From an uncultured Aquitalea sp. (GTDB lineage Bacteria; Pseudomonadota; Gammaproteobacteria; Burkholderiales; Chromobacteriaceae): DNA of 64,000 bases. Positions 7,460 to 16,800 of this stretch are shown piece after piece; the stretch's first letter is position 1, and each line of letters opens with the position of its first letter. A model generated the notes under the pieces. That model was not told the origin of the DNA. It did no database searches and was given only the letters and a program-made list of their open reading frames with translations. The stretch is from positions 1 to 64,000 of the forward strand of contig NZ_CAMFLA010000020.1 of the NCBI RefSeq assembly GCF_945957525.1. Reading direction: 5' to 3'. Made by a program: the position numbers and the translations under genes.

Positions 7460-8326
7460 TCAGTTTTGCTGCCAGATCAGGCGCGCAATGGCCGAAGAGT
7501 CGAGCTCGCCCTCGCCCTGCTCCACCAGCTGGCGAATCAGTCCCTCTACGCGCTCCGCTTCGGGCAGCCGAATGCCCAACTCACGCGCGGTATCCAGCAC
7601 GATGCCCATGTCTTTCAGGTGCAACTGGGCTTTGAAACCGGGCACGTAATTGTCGTCGATCATGCGTTGACCATGAATGTCCAGCACACGGCTTTGGGCA
7701 AAGCCACCCAACAAGGCCTCGCGCACCGGCACCGGATCCACGCCGCAAGCCTTGGCCAGCTTCATGACCTCCGCCACCGCCGCGACGCCCACGCCGACGG
7801 CAATCTGATTGCAGGCCTTGGCCACTTGGCCTGCTCCAGAGTCGCCAATGTGAGTGATCGTCATCCCCATGGCCTCCAGCGCGGGCTTTGCCCTCGCCAA
7901 CGCTTCCGCTTTCCCGCCCACCATGATAGTGAGCGTGCCATTGACTGCGCCGACCTGGCCGCCGGAAACCGGACAATCAAGAAAATCGATGCCGGACTCG
8001 GCAAGCTTGCTGGCGATCGCGCGAGCGCCTATCGGCGAGATGGTGCTCATATCGACGCACACCAGCCCGGCGGACGCACCCTGCACCACGCCATCATTGC
8101 CCAGCAACACAGCCTCAACGTCCGCGGTATCGGAAACGTTGGTGACAACCACCTCCACACCTTGGGCCAGGCTGGACGGAGAGTCGGCCCAGCTTGCGCC
8201 AGCATCCAGCGCAGCCTGCGCCGACTCCTTGCGACGCGCCCATACGGTCACCTGATGGCCGGCTTTGAGCAGATTGAGCACGCAGGGCAAACCCATGATA
8301 CCCAAACCGATGTAGCCCACTTTCAT
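7460..8326 (-). CDS. garR: 2-hydroxy-3-oxopropionate (tartronate semialdehyde) reductase family
   Basis: The 288-residue product is a beta-hydroxyacid dehydrogenase. The N-terminal Rossmann motif is KVGYIGLGIMGLPCVLNLLK and the substrate-binding motif is FLDCPVSGGQVGAVNGTL. The catalytic Lys lies in the region GAGQVAKACNQI. The best fit is GarR/GlxR, which reduces tartronate semialdehyde to D-glycerate with NAD(P)H in the glycolate/glyoxylate route; 3-hydroxyisobutyrate dehydrogenase is the main alternative. I start at ATG 8326 because GAGGTAG precedes it and the dinucleotide fold begins two residues later; an upstream in-frame ATG at 8347 adds seven unrelated residues. It is monocistronic, so context does not decide the substrate. 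Confidence 0.85.
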   Translation of the reverse strand: MKVGYIGLGIMGLPCVLNLLKAGHQVTVWARRKESAQAALDAGASWADSPSSLAQGVEVVVTNVSDTADVEAVLLGNDGVVQGASAGLVCVDMSTISPIGARAIASKLAESGIDFLDCPVSGGQVGAVNGTLTIMVGGKAEALARAKPALEAMGMTITHIGDSGAGQVAKACNQIAVGVGVAAVAEVMKLAKACGVDPVPVREALLGGFAQSRVLDIHGQRMIDDNYVPGFKAQLHLKDMGIVLDTARELGIRLPEAERVEGLIRQLVEQGEGELDSSAIARLIWQQN

Positions 8327-8441
8327 TGCATCTACCTCGCATTGCACAGTAAAGAGTCTAGCTTAACGCAAACAGGGAAGGTGCCAACAGAAACAGCAAG
8401 GGGAGAGAAAAGACAGGATTGTGCCCTGCCACGCAAACGCC

Positions 8442-8771
8442 TCAGGGGGTTGGGCGTCCGGCAAGCCAGGTCTCGAATTCGTAGGCTGCGCCGCTGGCCT
8501 GGGTTTCCAGAAAATAGACAAAAGCCAGTACTTCAGCCACCGCACGATAGAGCTCTTCAGGAATGTGCTTGTCCAGATCCACCTGCATCAGCAAGGAGAC
8601 CAGTTCAGGGGAATCGTGGACGAAAACACCGCTTTCCTGAGCGCGTTCGATGATGCGTTCGGCCAACTGTCCATACCCCTTCGCAACCACCTGCGGAGAA
8701 CGATTTCCCTCGCGGTAAGCCAGCGCCACGGCGGACTTGCGCCCAGCTTCACTCTCCGCTCTGGACGCCAT
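8442..8771 (-). CDS. fhlB: FlhB C-terminal-like export switch protein (FhlB)
   Basis: This 109-residue protein corresponds to the cytoplasmic C-terminal domain of FlhB, the type III export switch protein, without the membrane domain. SAVALAYREGNRSPQVVAKG matches the segment around and after FlhB's cleavage region. The self-cleaving NPTH motif is absent, and the equivalent region reads ALAYREG. HIPEELYRAVAEVLAFVYF matches the FlhB C-terminus. Stand-alone FlhB-C paralogues lie beside fliK in many proteobacteria and probably modulate hook-length switching. It overlaps fliK by 23 bp and is the last gene of the fli operon. Confidence 0.85.
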   Translation of the reverse strand: MASRAESEAGRKSAVALAYREGNRSPQVVAKGYGQLAERIIERAQESGVFVHDSPELVSLLMQVDLDKHIPEELYRAVAEVLAFVYFLETQASGAAYEFETWLAGRPTP

Positions 8772-9816
8772 CGTGTGTCACTTTGAGATTGGCCAGCGTC
8801 AAGCCGGCGGCCGCCATGCCGCTGGCCAGCTGATTTGCATTGCGCCGGATCAATGTGCTGGCCTCCTGATCATCCGCCTGAAAGCTGATTTGCACATTCT
8901 GCCCTACCAGGCGGATGCGGGCGTTGAGCCCGCCCAGCGCCGGCAATTTGAGCGACATGGACGTGGTCCATGCGCCCTGCTCTTCATCACTGCTGCCGCC
9001 CGTGCGCTCATTCGCTTCTTCCTGCTGGATCTGCAGTTGCACCGGCTGACCCGGCCAAGCCAGGCCGTTGAGTACCAATTGCTGATTTTCGATGACGTCC
9101 AGCTGGCGCTGCACCAGATTGGCTATTTCCGGCGCAGCGGCCCGCGCGGCTTGCGCCAACGTTGCGGAGTGCGACGGCTCCGGACTCTTGTCTGCCTGCG
9201 AGAGCTGACTTAGCGCGCTCTTGTCCCCTGCCGACAACAACCGGGACTGAGGCTCTTGTTGCAACTTGTGCAGATCGCCTCGCCCTTCGGTCCAGTCCTT
9301 CAGATGCGACTCATAAAAAAGGCCGCTTTGACTGATATTCTGTTTGAGATCCTGCGCCACCTCGGCCGGATTTTGCTCGGCCGCATTCAGACCGATATCC
9401 TGCATCGGCCTCGCTGGTTTGTCGCTCTGCAGCATGCCGGTAAGGTAACGCGAAGCCGGGCTGAGCACCACCTGTACCGAGCCGTCCTTGCTACTCTCTT
9501 CCGGTGTGGTCTGCTCTTGCAAGGCGAAGGTCAGCGTCGGGCTGAGATTGACCACCTTCAGGTTGAGCTTGTCGCCGCTGACATCCATGCCTTGCGGCAC
9601 GTTGAGCGTGAACAGACCATTCTTGATCAATACCGCCAGCTGTCCATTGTCCTTGCGATCAAGCACTTGCGCATCCACCTGCTCGCCCACGACTAGCGGC
9701 GGCAGCTTGGGCGGCAATACGGACGCATCCAACAGGGCGCGCCCGCCCTCCAGCAGCAGACGAACGGTGGAAACTGTCTGCGGCGCAATACTGGTGGGCG
9801 GGAGTGACGGAATCAT
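8749..9816 (-). CDS. fliK: Flagellar hook-length control protein FliK
   Basis: The 355-residue protein has a variable N-terminal half and a C-terminal FliK domain. In that domain GLNARIRLVGQNVQISFQAD and ATLIRRNANQLASGMAAAGL resemble the hook-length control C-terminal region that contacts FlhB. FliK acts as a ruler in the cytosol and export channel, and triggers the switch from hook to filament export. The length is shorter than Salmonella FliK (about 405) but within the family. It overlaps the upstream DUF2802 gene by 4 bp (ATGA) and fhlB by 23 bp, consistent with translational coupling in the late flagellar operon. Confidence 0.85.
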   Translation of the reverse strand: MIPSLPPTSIAPQTVSTVRLLLEGGRALLDASVLPPKLPPLVVGEQVDAQVLDRKDNGQLAVLIKNGLFTLNVPQGMDVSGDKLNLKVVNLSPTLTFALQEQTTPEESSKDGSVQVVLSPASRYLTGMLQSDKPARPMQDIGLNAAEQNPAEVAQDLKQNISQSGLFYESHLKDWTEGRGDLHKLQQEPQSRLLSAGDKSALSQLSQADKSPEPSHSATLAQAARAAAPEIANLVQRQLDVIENQQLVLNGLAWPGQPVQLQIQQEEANERTGGSSDEEQGAWTTSMSLKLPALGGLNARIRLVGQNVQISFQADDQEASTLIRRNANQLASGMAAAGLTLANLKVTHDGVQSGE

Positions 9817-10169
9817 GAGGTTGAGTTATTACGGTACAAAGAGACGATCAGCTCTGCCTCGCTGCGGGAGATACCGCACTGGGCAGCCACTTCAGAAGCG
9901 GAGATGCCTTGCTTGATGAGTTCTATCGCTTGGTTGTACGGGCTGAGGCTGGCCGGTTCGCTGCGACCCTGTTGCTCTATGCGCGACAATAAGCGGGCAA
10001 GATCGCGCTGCAACGCGCTGATCTGCTGCTGCTGCTGATCCAGGTAAAGCGTGGTCACGGCGTCTCGTCGCGTTTCCAACCGGCGCAGGCGCCAGAACAA
10101 ATAGCCGCAAGCGGCCATGGAAATCAGCCACAAGACAAGCATTAGGGATGGGAAAAGTGAACCTGACAT
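9813..10169 (-). CDS. DUF2802 membrane-anchored flagellar-cluster protein
   Basis: This 118-residue protein has one N-terminal membrane helix (LFPSLMLVLWLISMAACGYLF), then a Gln-rich coiled coil (YLDQQQQQISALQRDL, about residues 42-70). The C-terminal helix-turn-helix-like segment (AIELIKQGISASEVAAQCGI, SRSEAELIVSLYR) is typical of DUF2802. Such proteins are often found in flagellar operons, but a biochemical role is not established. The start at 10169 is preferred because AGAGAGGT precedes it; the longer frame from 10199 adds ten residues with no ribosome-binding site. It overlaps fliK by 4 bp. Confidence 0.8.
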   Translation of the reverse strand: MSGSLFPSLMLVLWLISMAACGYLFWRLRRLETRRDAVTTLYLDQQQQQISALQRDLARLLSRIEQQGRSEPASLSPYNQAIELIKQGISASEVAAQCGISRSEAELIVSLYRNNSTS

Positions 10170-10240
10170 ACCAGACCTCTCTGACTCAGCTTCTTCCACT
10201 AAGTGTATGGTGAAACCGGCCGCAACCCAAGGTCGTCGCT

Positions 10241-10579
10241 CTAACGGGAATAGGTTTTTTGCAGACGCTGGTTCTGCGAAAGTGACTGCAACTCGATGCG
10301 CAAGCTTTCACTCCAGCCTTCCAACACGCCTTGCAGCGATTCGCGCCGCTCTTGCAACTGCCGCAATCGCGCTTTCAATGTGTCGTCCAGAAACTCCGGA
10401 CGAGCTTGCAACCACGACACCAGCTCGGTAGTACCGCCTTCAAGCCGGCCAAGCTCTTGCAACAAGGCGTCGAGGTTCTGCTCCTTGATCAAGGGCTGAA
10501 TCCGCTCTGCTTCGGCCAACAGGCCATCCAACAATTCATGCAGTTCAGTCAGTCCGGAAGATGGCGTCAAGCGGCTCAT
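10241..10579 (-). CDS. fliT: FliT-like flagellar chaperone
   Basis: The 112-residue, almost entirely helical and charged protein is encoded directly after fliS with a 4-bp overlap. This is the usual position of fliT. Helices around ELHELLDGLLAEAERIQPLI and ARLRQLQERRESLQGVLEGW fit the four-helix chaperone that binds the capping protein FliD (and FlhDC in enteric bacteria). The sequence itself is only weakly diagnostic, so the name rests on position, size and helical pattern. A gap of 71 bp separates it from the DUF2802 gene. Confidence 0.7.
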   Translation of the reverse strand: MSRLTPSSGLTELHELLDGLLAEAERIQPLIKEQNLDALLQELGRLEGGTTELVSWLQARPEFLDDTLKARLRQLQERRESLQGVLEGWSESLRIELQSLSQNQRLQKTYSR

Positions 10580-11022
10580 AGGGCCTGACTGGCTCCGGAA
10601 GCGGAACGCGACATGCTGTCACGATCCACCAGCTGCCAGGCCGGCAGGATGGTCTCAAGCAAATTGCGCACTTCCGCCAGCACCTCGAGATCATTCTTCA
10701 GGTTGGCGACGCTCAAGCGCTGCTTCATGTACAGATAGAGATCATTCAGATTGATGGCCGCATCGCTGTGCAGCTCCAGATCCAGCGACTCGCGCAAACC
10801 ATCGATAATATCGATGGCCTTGGAAATCATGCGGGCCTTTTCATCATAACGCCCGACCTGAATCGCACTCGCCGCCTGATTGATGGCCTTGATGGCGCCC
10901 TCGTAGAGCATGACAACCAGACCCAGGGGGCTCGCGCCATAGACAGCCGTCTTGAGGGCGTCGTCTTCGTACGCCTTGTTGAATTGGCGAAGCATTTTGG
11001 AATTGAGCATAGTGCTACCCAT
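10576..11022 (-). CDS. fliS: Flagellin export chaperone FliS
   Basis: The 148-residue protein shows the FliS pattern: KMLRQFNKAYEDDALKTAVY near the N-terminus, then the conserved SPLGLVVMLYEGAIKAINQA and KARMISKAIDIIDGLRESLD helices. FliS binds the C-terminal D0 region of flagellin in the cytosol and prevents premature polymerisation. It is 7 bp downstream of fliD and overlaps fliT by 4 bp. The start could also be ATG 11010 (MLNSKM), since neither candidate has a strong ribosome-binding site. Confidence 0.93.
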   Translation of the reverse strand: MGSTMLNSKMLRQFNKAYEDDALKTAVYGASPLGLVVMLYEGAIKAINQAASAIQVGRYDEKARMISKAIDIIDGLRESLDLELHSDAAINLNDLYLYMKQRLSVANLKNDLEVLAEVRNLLETILPAWQLVDRDSMSRSASGASQAL

Positions 11023-11029
11023 CAATAGA

Positions 11030-12388
11030 CTACTTGAGCAGGCCCGCCAGATTGGTGGTGGCCTGTTGCATTTGCGCCAGCGCCGAATTCAGCGCCGTGT
11101 ATTGCTGGATGTATTGCGCCTGACGAGCCGTCAGCCGCGAATTAAGACTGGACTGTAAACTGTTTTCCGTGGTCAGGCGAGTGTTGATCGAGCTCTTGCT
11201 GGTCTCCACCACCCCGCTCGGCCCCAGCAGATCGTTGATGGCGGCATTGAACCGATCGCCAAAGCCGGTACTGCTGCTATTGCCGAAAAGATTGGCAACT
11301 GCTGTCGGATTGGAACTGAGCGCCTTGTTGAAAACAGTTTGATCCAGCTTCATGGTGCCATCTTTCTGGATGGAGATACCCACTTGCGCCAGATATGCAA
11401 AAGAGGACACCGGATCGGCACCGGCAACCGGATTGGCCAGAATACCGGTGAGTTTTTGCTGGATGGACAGAATCGAGGCGTTTGCCTTCAGACTCCCGCC
11501 GCGCGCCGAATCCACCGATGCCTTCACCTGATTGAAAGCGTCGACGAAGCCCTGTAGCGAAGCGGCGATGCCGCTATTGTCCGTCGACATGGTGATGGTG
11601 CTTTGCCCCACCTTGGTGATATCGACGTTGACGCCGCCGATGATGTCGGTCAAATGATTGCTGCTGGCGCTGACATTGACACCGTTGACAGTCAACTGGG
11701 CATTGCTGGCATTGTAAGACTCGCTTGCTGCCGTAGCACTCTGGGATAGCCCTGCCAGAGTTGAACCGCTGGCGGCACCGGAATCCGTACCGCCCGCCGA
11801 AATGCTGAACGCGTTGTCCGCACCGGAGCTCTTGGAAGCAAGCACCAGTTTGTACTGACCGTTGCTCTGCACAACCGATGCGGAAACACCCACACCGCTC
11901 TGATTGATACGATCCGAAATGGACTTCAGACTGACTGTATCGGTTGGCGACGGCGTGAGATTGATGGCGGTGGTTTTACCGCCCACGGTAAGGGAAATCG
12001 AAGTTGGGGCGCCCGAAAGAGCTGCAGCCGGGTCAGTGACTGCCGCGCCATTGAACTGGTCGAACACCAACTGACGCGGCTTAGCCAGCTGGGTGACGTT
12101 TAGCGTGTAACTACCCGCGACGCCGCCGGAGGTAGTGGTAACCCCGGCAACGCTGGTATCTGTGGAAGAGGCCTTGAATTGCTGGAGAAAAGCGCCGGTA
12201 GACAACTTGGAGGCGCTGGTCTGCAAGGCAGACAGGGCTGAGCCGATCTTGCCCAGATCACTCAGTTGCGTATTGAATTTGCTGACCCGTTGCTGGCTTG
12301 CCTGCAAGGGTTGCTGCTCAATCGTCATGAGCTGGCTGACAATAGTCTGCACGTCCAGCGGGCCGACGCTGGTAGTAATGGACGCCAT
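11030..12388 (-). CDS. fliD: Flagellar filament capping protein FliD
   Basis: The 452-residue protein begins MASITTSVGPLDVQTIVSQL, typical of FliD. It contains the conserved N-terminal coiled coil and the FliD C-terminal region (SILSIQQKLTGILAN, VGISIQKDGTMKLDQTVF, and terminal heptads ending ATTNLAGLLK). The pentameric or hexameric cap at the filament tip folds incoming flagellin monomers. The central region is Ser/Thr/Gly rich. The gene sits between flaG and fliS on the minus strand with short gaps (38 and 7 bp) and a clear AGGAGG-like ribosome-binding site. Confidence 0.95.
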   Translation of the reverse strand: MASITTSVGPLDVQTIVSQLMTIEQQPLQASQQRVSKFNTQLSDLGKIGSALSALQTSASKLSTGAFLQQFKASSTDTSVAGVTTTSGGVAGSYTLNVTQLAKPRQLVFDQFNGAAVTDPAAALSGAPTSISLTVGGKTTAINLTPSPTDTVSLKSISDRINQSGVGVSASVVQSNGQYKLVLASKSSGADNAFSISAGGTDSGAASGSTLAGLSQSATAASESYNASNAQLTVNGVNVSASSNHLTDIIGGVNVDITKVGQSTITMSTDNSGIAASLQGFVDAFNQVKASVDSARGGSLKANASILSIQQKLTGILANPVAGADPVSSFAYLAQVGISIQKDGTMKLDQTVFNKALSSNPTAVANLFGNSSSTGFGDRFNAAINDLLGPSGVVETSKSSINTRLTTENSLQSSLNSRLTARQAQYIQQYTALNSALAQMQQATTNLAGLLK

Positions 12389-12426
12389 GGGTGACTACCT
12401 CCTGCAAGTATCCTGAAAGCCAGCTC

Positions 12427-12858
12427 TCAGGCCTTGTCTTTAAGCAGCAGGCCCTTGAAATCCCCAATCGCTTTGGCGATGCGAATCGCGTCCTCAGACG
12501 GGATCTGGCGAATGACTTTGTTCGTATCCTGGTCGACAACCTTGACCACTTCGATACTGGTTTCCTTGTCGACAGAGAATTCCAGTTTGCTGGAATACAT
12601 CTTGGCGACATCATTCAGTTGCTTCAGCGAGTCCTGAAGTTCCTGCTGAGTGGATTTTTTTTGCTGGGTCGCGTTCTGACTAGCCTGCTGGTTTGCCGAA
12701 GCATTTACTGCGGCCACCGCTGACGGAGAGTTCGGCAGTACCGAAGCCGCCGCATTGCCTTGCTCTGAGCCGCTCCCCTGCGCTAGTTCAACCTGTTGCC
12801 GGTTAGTAGGCTGCCCGGTATTGGCCACCGGCATGCCGTTGATGGTCGGGAATTGCAT
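12427..12858 (-). CDS. flaG: FlaG-family flagellar protein
   Basis: The 143-residue product has a low-complexity Gln/Ser/Asn/Ala N-terminal half and a C-terminal FlaG domain: LEFSVDKETSIEVVKVVDQD, then TNKVIRQIPSEDAIRIAKAI. FlaG influences filament length in several genera, but its mechanism is unclear. I use ATG 12858 because GGGAG lies just before it and MQFPTINGMPV is a natural start; the longer frame would run into the fliC terminator hairpin. It follows fliC after that terminator and precedes fliD by 38 bp. Confidence 0.9.
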   Translation of the reverse strand: MQFPTINGMPVANTGQPTNRQQVELAQGSGSEQGNAAASVLPNSPSAVAAVNASANQQASQNATQQKKSTQQELQDSLKQLNDVAKMYSSKLEFSVDKETSIEVVKVVDQDTNKVIRQIPSEDAIRIAKAIGDFKGLLLKDKA

Positions 12859-12880
12859 GATTAAGCTCCCTGCGCAAAAA

Positions 12881-12905
12881 CCTCGGCTGGCGAACCCAGC
12901 CGAGG
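12881..12905 (-). terminator. Terminator of fliC
   Basis: Ten-base arms CCTCGGCTGG (12881-12890) and CCAGCCGAGG (12896-12905) pair perfectly. On the minus strand they are followed by TTTTT (12876-12880). The hairpin lies 36 bp after the flagellin stop and should leave most transcripts monocistronic, with some read-through into flaG-fliD. Confidence 0.9.
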
Positions 12906-12940
12906 CCATTATCAATCACTCCTCTGACTGTAGACCAGAT

Positions 12941-13792
12941 TTACTGCAGCAGCGTCAGTGCGGACTGGGTCAGGGAGTTGGACTGCTTCAGGATGGAGGT
13001 ACCGGCCTGTTGCAGAATCTGGTTCTTGGTCAGGTTTGCGGTTTCCGAAGCGAAGTCCACGTCAACGATACGGCTGTTGGCGGCAGTCAGGTTGGTAACG
13101 TAGTTCTGCAGGTTGGCCACCACCGCGTCGAAACGGTTTTGTACGGCACCGAAAGTCGAACGGATGTTGGAAATCGCGCCGATGTCGCCATCAATAGCAG
13201 ACAGTTGCGCCTGTGCGCCGGTTTGCGACAGCACGTTGATGGTGCCGGTGGCCGACAGTGCGCTGGCGTACGACTTCAGTGCGTTGGTACCACTGGTCAG
13301 GTCGGAAGCGGAAACCGACACGGTATTGTCGGTGGAACCGGAAGAGCCTACCTGGAAAGTCAGCGTGGAACCACCGGACAGCAGCAAGGTGCCGTTGAAC
13401 TGCGTGGTTTGTGTGATACGCGAGATTTCCTGGGTCAGCTGGTCCACTTCCTTCTGCAGCTGCGAACGGTTGATGTCGGAGACCGAACCGTTGGAGGACT
13501 GAACCGCGATTTCACGGATACGCTGCAGGTTGTTGGCGATTTGACCCAGCGCGCCTTCAGCGGTCTGACCTACGGAAATACCGTCGTTGGCGTTGCGGAT
13601 GGCCTGATTGTTACCGCGGATGGCGGAAGTCAGGGTCTGGGAAATGGCCATACCGGCCGCGTCATCCTTGGCGCTGTTAACGCGCAGACCGGAAGACAGA
13701 CGTTGCAGGGACAGATTCAAGGCGGCATTGGAATTGCTCAGGTTGTTCTGTGCCTGCAGCGAAGCGATATTGGTGTTGACGACGAGTGCCAT
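12941..13792 (-). CDS. fliC: Flagellin
   Basis: The 283-residue flagellin has complete terminal domains. The N-terminal D0/D1 reads MALVVNTNIASLQAQNNL, LQRLSSGLRVNSAKDDAAG and ISVGQTAEGALGQIANNLQR. The C-terminus matches the FliS-binding region, with RIVDVDFASETANLTKNQIL and SALTLLQ. The variable centre is short, about residues 140-200, and rich in Ser/Thr/Gly (GGSTLTF, VGSSGSTDNTVSVSAS, LTSGT), so outer D2/D3 domains are essentially missing. Such Ser/Thr stretches are the usual O-glycosylation sites, which fits the glycosylation genes upstream. AAGGAG precedes the ATG, a sigma-28 promoter lies 52 bp upstream and a strong terminator follows. Confidence 0.98.
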   Translation of the reverse strand: MALVVNTNIASLQAQNNLSNSNAALNLSLQRLSSGLRVNSAKDDAAGMAISQTLTSAIRGNNQAIRNANDGISVGQTAEGALGQIANNLQRIREIAVQSSNGSVSDINRSQLQKEVDQLTQEISRITQTTQFNGTLLLSGGSTLTFQVGSSGSTDNTVSVSASDLTSGTNALKSYASALSATGTINVLSQTGAQAQLSAIDGDIGAISNIRSTFGAVQNRFDAVVANLQNYVTNLTAANSRIVDVDFASETANLTKNQILQQAGTSILKQSNSLTQSALTLLQ

Positions 13793-13843
13793 GGTGATTC
13801 TCCTTAGAGCATTCTTGGGGGCGAGGTTGCTGGCCTTGACTAG

Positions 13844-13870
13844 TTATCGTCGGTCCTTCGGCAAACTTTA
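13844..13870 (-). promoter_or_regulatory. Sigma-28 (FliA) promoter of fliC
   Basis: On the minus strand TAAAGTTT (13870-13863), an 11-bp spacer and GACGATAA (13851-13844) match the FliA consensus TAAAGTTT-N11-GCCGATAA at all positions but one. It begins 11 bp past the stop of the giant glycosyltransferase gene. The -35 and spacer contain a GTTTGCCGAA copy of the dispersed 10-mer. Confidence 0.92.
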
Positions 13871-13880
13871 GCCCCCATGC

Positions 13881-16800
13881 TCATTTTTTTGCGGTCTGCC
13901 CGATCAGGGCCTGTTGCCAGTCTTGCAGATGGTCCTCCAGCCAGTAATGGCGGTTAACCCAGGACCACAATTCATCCCCTTCGCGGTACGCCGCATCCAG
14001 ATCGTGGACGCGAGCGCGAATGGCTTCGATCCAAAGACGACTCTCGTTGGCCAGACGGCATACCGGGGCATTGTTTGTCTGGTAGGGGAAGATGTCCGTG
14101 CAGATGACCGGCCAGCGCATGGCGCCGTACTCCAGCAAGCGAAGGTTGCTCTTGGCCTCGTTGAAGGCATTGATTTCCAGCGGGGCGATGGCGAGATCCA
14201 GATTCAGCGAGGCCATTTTCTCCGGATATTCGGCAAACACTGTCCAGCCGTACTCTTCAGCAACATACGGGCGCAGCTCGGGCAGGCACATGCCCATGAA
14301 TACCCAGTCCACCTCCTTGTAGGTGGCCTTCACTACATCAATGATCAAGGCCAGATCGCCCTGGTGCTGCATGGCGCCTACCCAACCCACGCGCGGCTTC
14401 TTGCCCGCGCCGCGCTTTGAAGACAAGTTGTCCCACATATGGCGCGGCAAGCGATTTGGGATGACATGAATCTCGTCGATCATGTCGCGGCACGCGTCCG
14501 CCAGCGGCTCAGTAGACACCACCAGGCTGTCTACATTGGCCAGCATCTCCCGCAGTTTGGGCCGGGCGTCAGGCATGGTCTTTCGCCATATTTTATGCAG
14601 AATGCTCTTTTCAGGCAGAGCGCCGACCAGATCGTCAAGGCCGAAAACGATGCGCAAGTCCGGCAGGAATTCACGATACTGCCGCACCGCGTATTGCACG
14701 CCTTCTCGCAACATGGTGTGAATCAGCAAGACATCCGGCTGGAAACGTGCCATTTCCACCACCGATAGCACGGGCACACCGCCGTTTTCCGGCGGTGCCA
14801 CCGCCACATCCACCCGACCCGCCTGCTGCAGGGCATGGAAAGGCAGGATAACGCGATAGTCGCCGCTGCCGCCTGGGGAAGGAATACCCAGCACCTTGTA
14901 ACGCCCCGGCACACCCGGCGACCAAGGCACATCCCGCGTCGGCTCAAAGTATATTTCCTTGTTGCGCAGGGTGAGGTGGCGGTTGTAACCCGGATCGCGC
15001 GCAAGCACCGGCAGCCAGCGGCGCAACATGGTGCCCATTTCCTTTTGCTCCCGCACGGCCGCTTCCAGCGCGATGGCAGGTTCGAAAGTGAGCTTGCCGA
15101 TGCTCTTGGCGTGGTGATGCACCACCGTGACATAGGGCGTGAACACATTCAGCAGCCCATGGCGCTGCAGTTTGAGACAGAAGTCCACGTCGTTGAAGAG
15201 CACAGTGAGTTCCGTCGCATCAAAGCCCCCGACCGCCTGGTACTTTTCCTTTGACACGAGCAAGCAGGCCGCGGTGACGGCGGAGTAGTTCTGTTCCGTC
15301 AGGAGGCGTTTCATGTAGCCTGGCTCGTCAAGCATGGCTTTTTCATAGACATGATCCGCTACCGACAGCGTGCCGCCCGGCATGCCTAGCACAATGCCGG
15401 CATGCTGTATGCGTCCGATTTCCGGATAAACCAGTCGCGGACCGACCGCACCGACTTCCGGCCGCTGCGCCAAGCCGATGAGACGTTGCAACCATTCTTT
15501 CTGGATGATCTCGGTATCGTTGTTGAGCAACAGCACATAATCGCCGCGAGCGGCCTCAACGCCGAGGTTGCACTGGGCGGAAAAGTTGAACTTGTCCGGA
15601 TAAGGAACAATACGGAAGCGTTCGGGGTAATCCGCCACCCAGTCTTCATAAAAGCGGTGCGTGTCCGGGTTGGAGGAGCCGTTGTCCACCACGATGACTT
15701 CAAAATTCGGGTAGGCGGTATTGGCGAACAGGCTTTCCACGCAAGGCTGCAAAAATTCGAGCTTGTCCTTGGTGGGAATGATGATGGACACCATCGGCTC
15801 GCCGGTGACAGCAAAGTCGATATGCAGGGTATTGTCTTCATAGCCCTTAGAGACGGCGGCCTGGATGCCAAGACGGGCCAGATGCTGCTCCAGCGCCACT
15901 TGCCGCGCGGCTTCACGCTGATGATCAGCATCAAGGCCGTCCAGCGGGAACTGCAGCAACACTTCGTCGAGGTGCTTTATCGCATCCAGCCCATAGTTCT
16001 CCGCCAACCTCAGCAGGTGATTCCACACCTCCGCGCCGGGGTAGGCCTCGAAGCCGCCCAAGGCCACCAAGCCCTGGTAGGACATGGCTACCGCGCCGTC
16101 GATGTAGTCATAAGCGCGCAGATAATCCAGACTGAAGTCCGGTTTGAACATCGGCAGTACCGGACACTCCGGTTGCGTGTAGCTGTCGTGATCGGTATAG
16201 ATGGCCAAGGCCTGCGGATGCTCGTTAGCCATATCCCCCAGCCTCAACATCAGCTGAGGCTCAGGTTTGGCACCCGCTTTGAGCAGCATTACCCAATCGC
16301 AGGGCAATTCCGCCATCAGGCCGTTCAGGGCCTGGGTATACAACACCGGGTCGTCCAGTGTTTCCACTTGCAACCAGCCCAAGGTGTCGTTGTCGCTGAA
16401 AATGGGATCCGGCTGCTCCCAGTCGGCCACCACAATGAGACGCCAACGCTTGTAGAGCTGCCGCTGCAGGGCATCCAGCGTGACGGAAAGGCGTTCTCGT
16501 TCGTTTTCCCTCACCGGCATAATCAGATTGAACAACGGTTGCTGCTTCCAGGTCAGCAACATGCGCTCAGCCATCATCTCGGCATCGATTTCGCGGACTT
16601 CATGCCTGTCGCGCCAGCCGCTCCATTCCCGATAGCTATCCGGAGACATGATCAGACGCAGGGTATTGTCCACCGGTGCGAGGCGGTTCAGGTCAAAACT
16701 GTCCAGCACGCTGGCCCGTGACTTGGGCAGCACGCTTTTGAGCGCCTCGACCCAGATGCCCAGCTTCTTCTCCAGCAAGCCATGCTGCTGAAGATAATCG

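Noticed and set aside
15402..16721. 439-codon plus-strand frame inside the giant glycosyltransferase
   Set aside because: Same antisense shadow effect; no start signal, no recognisable domain.
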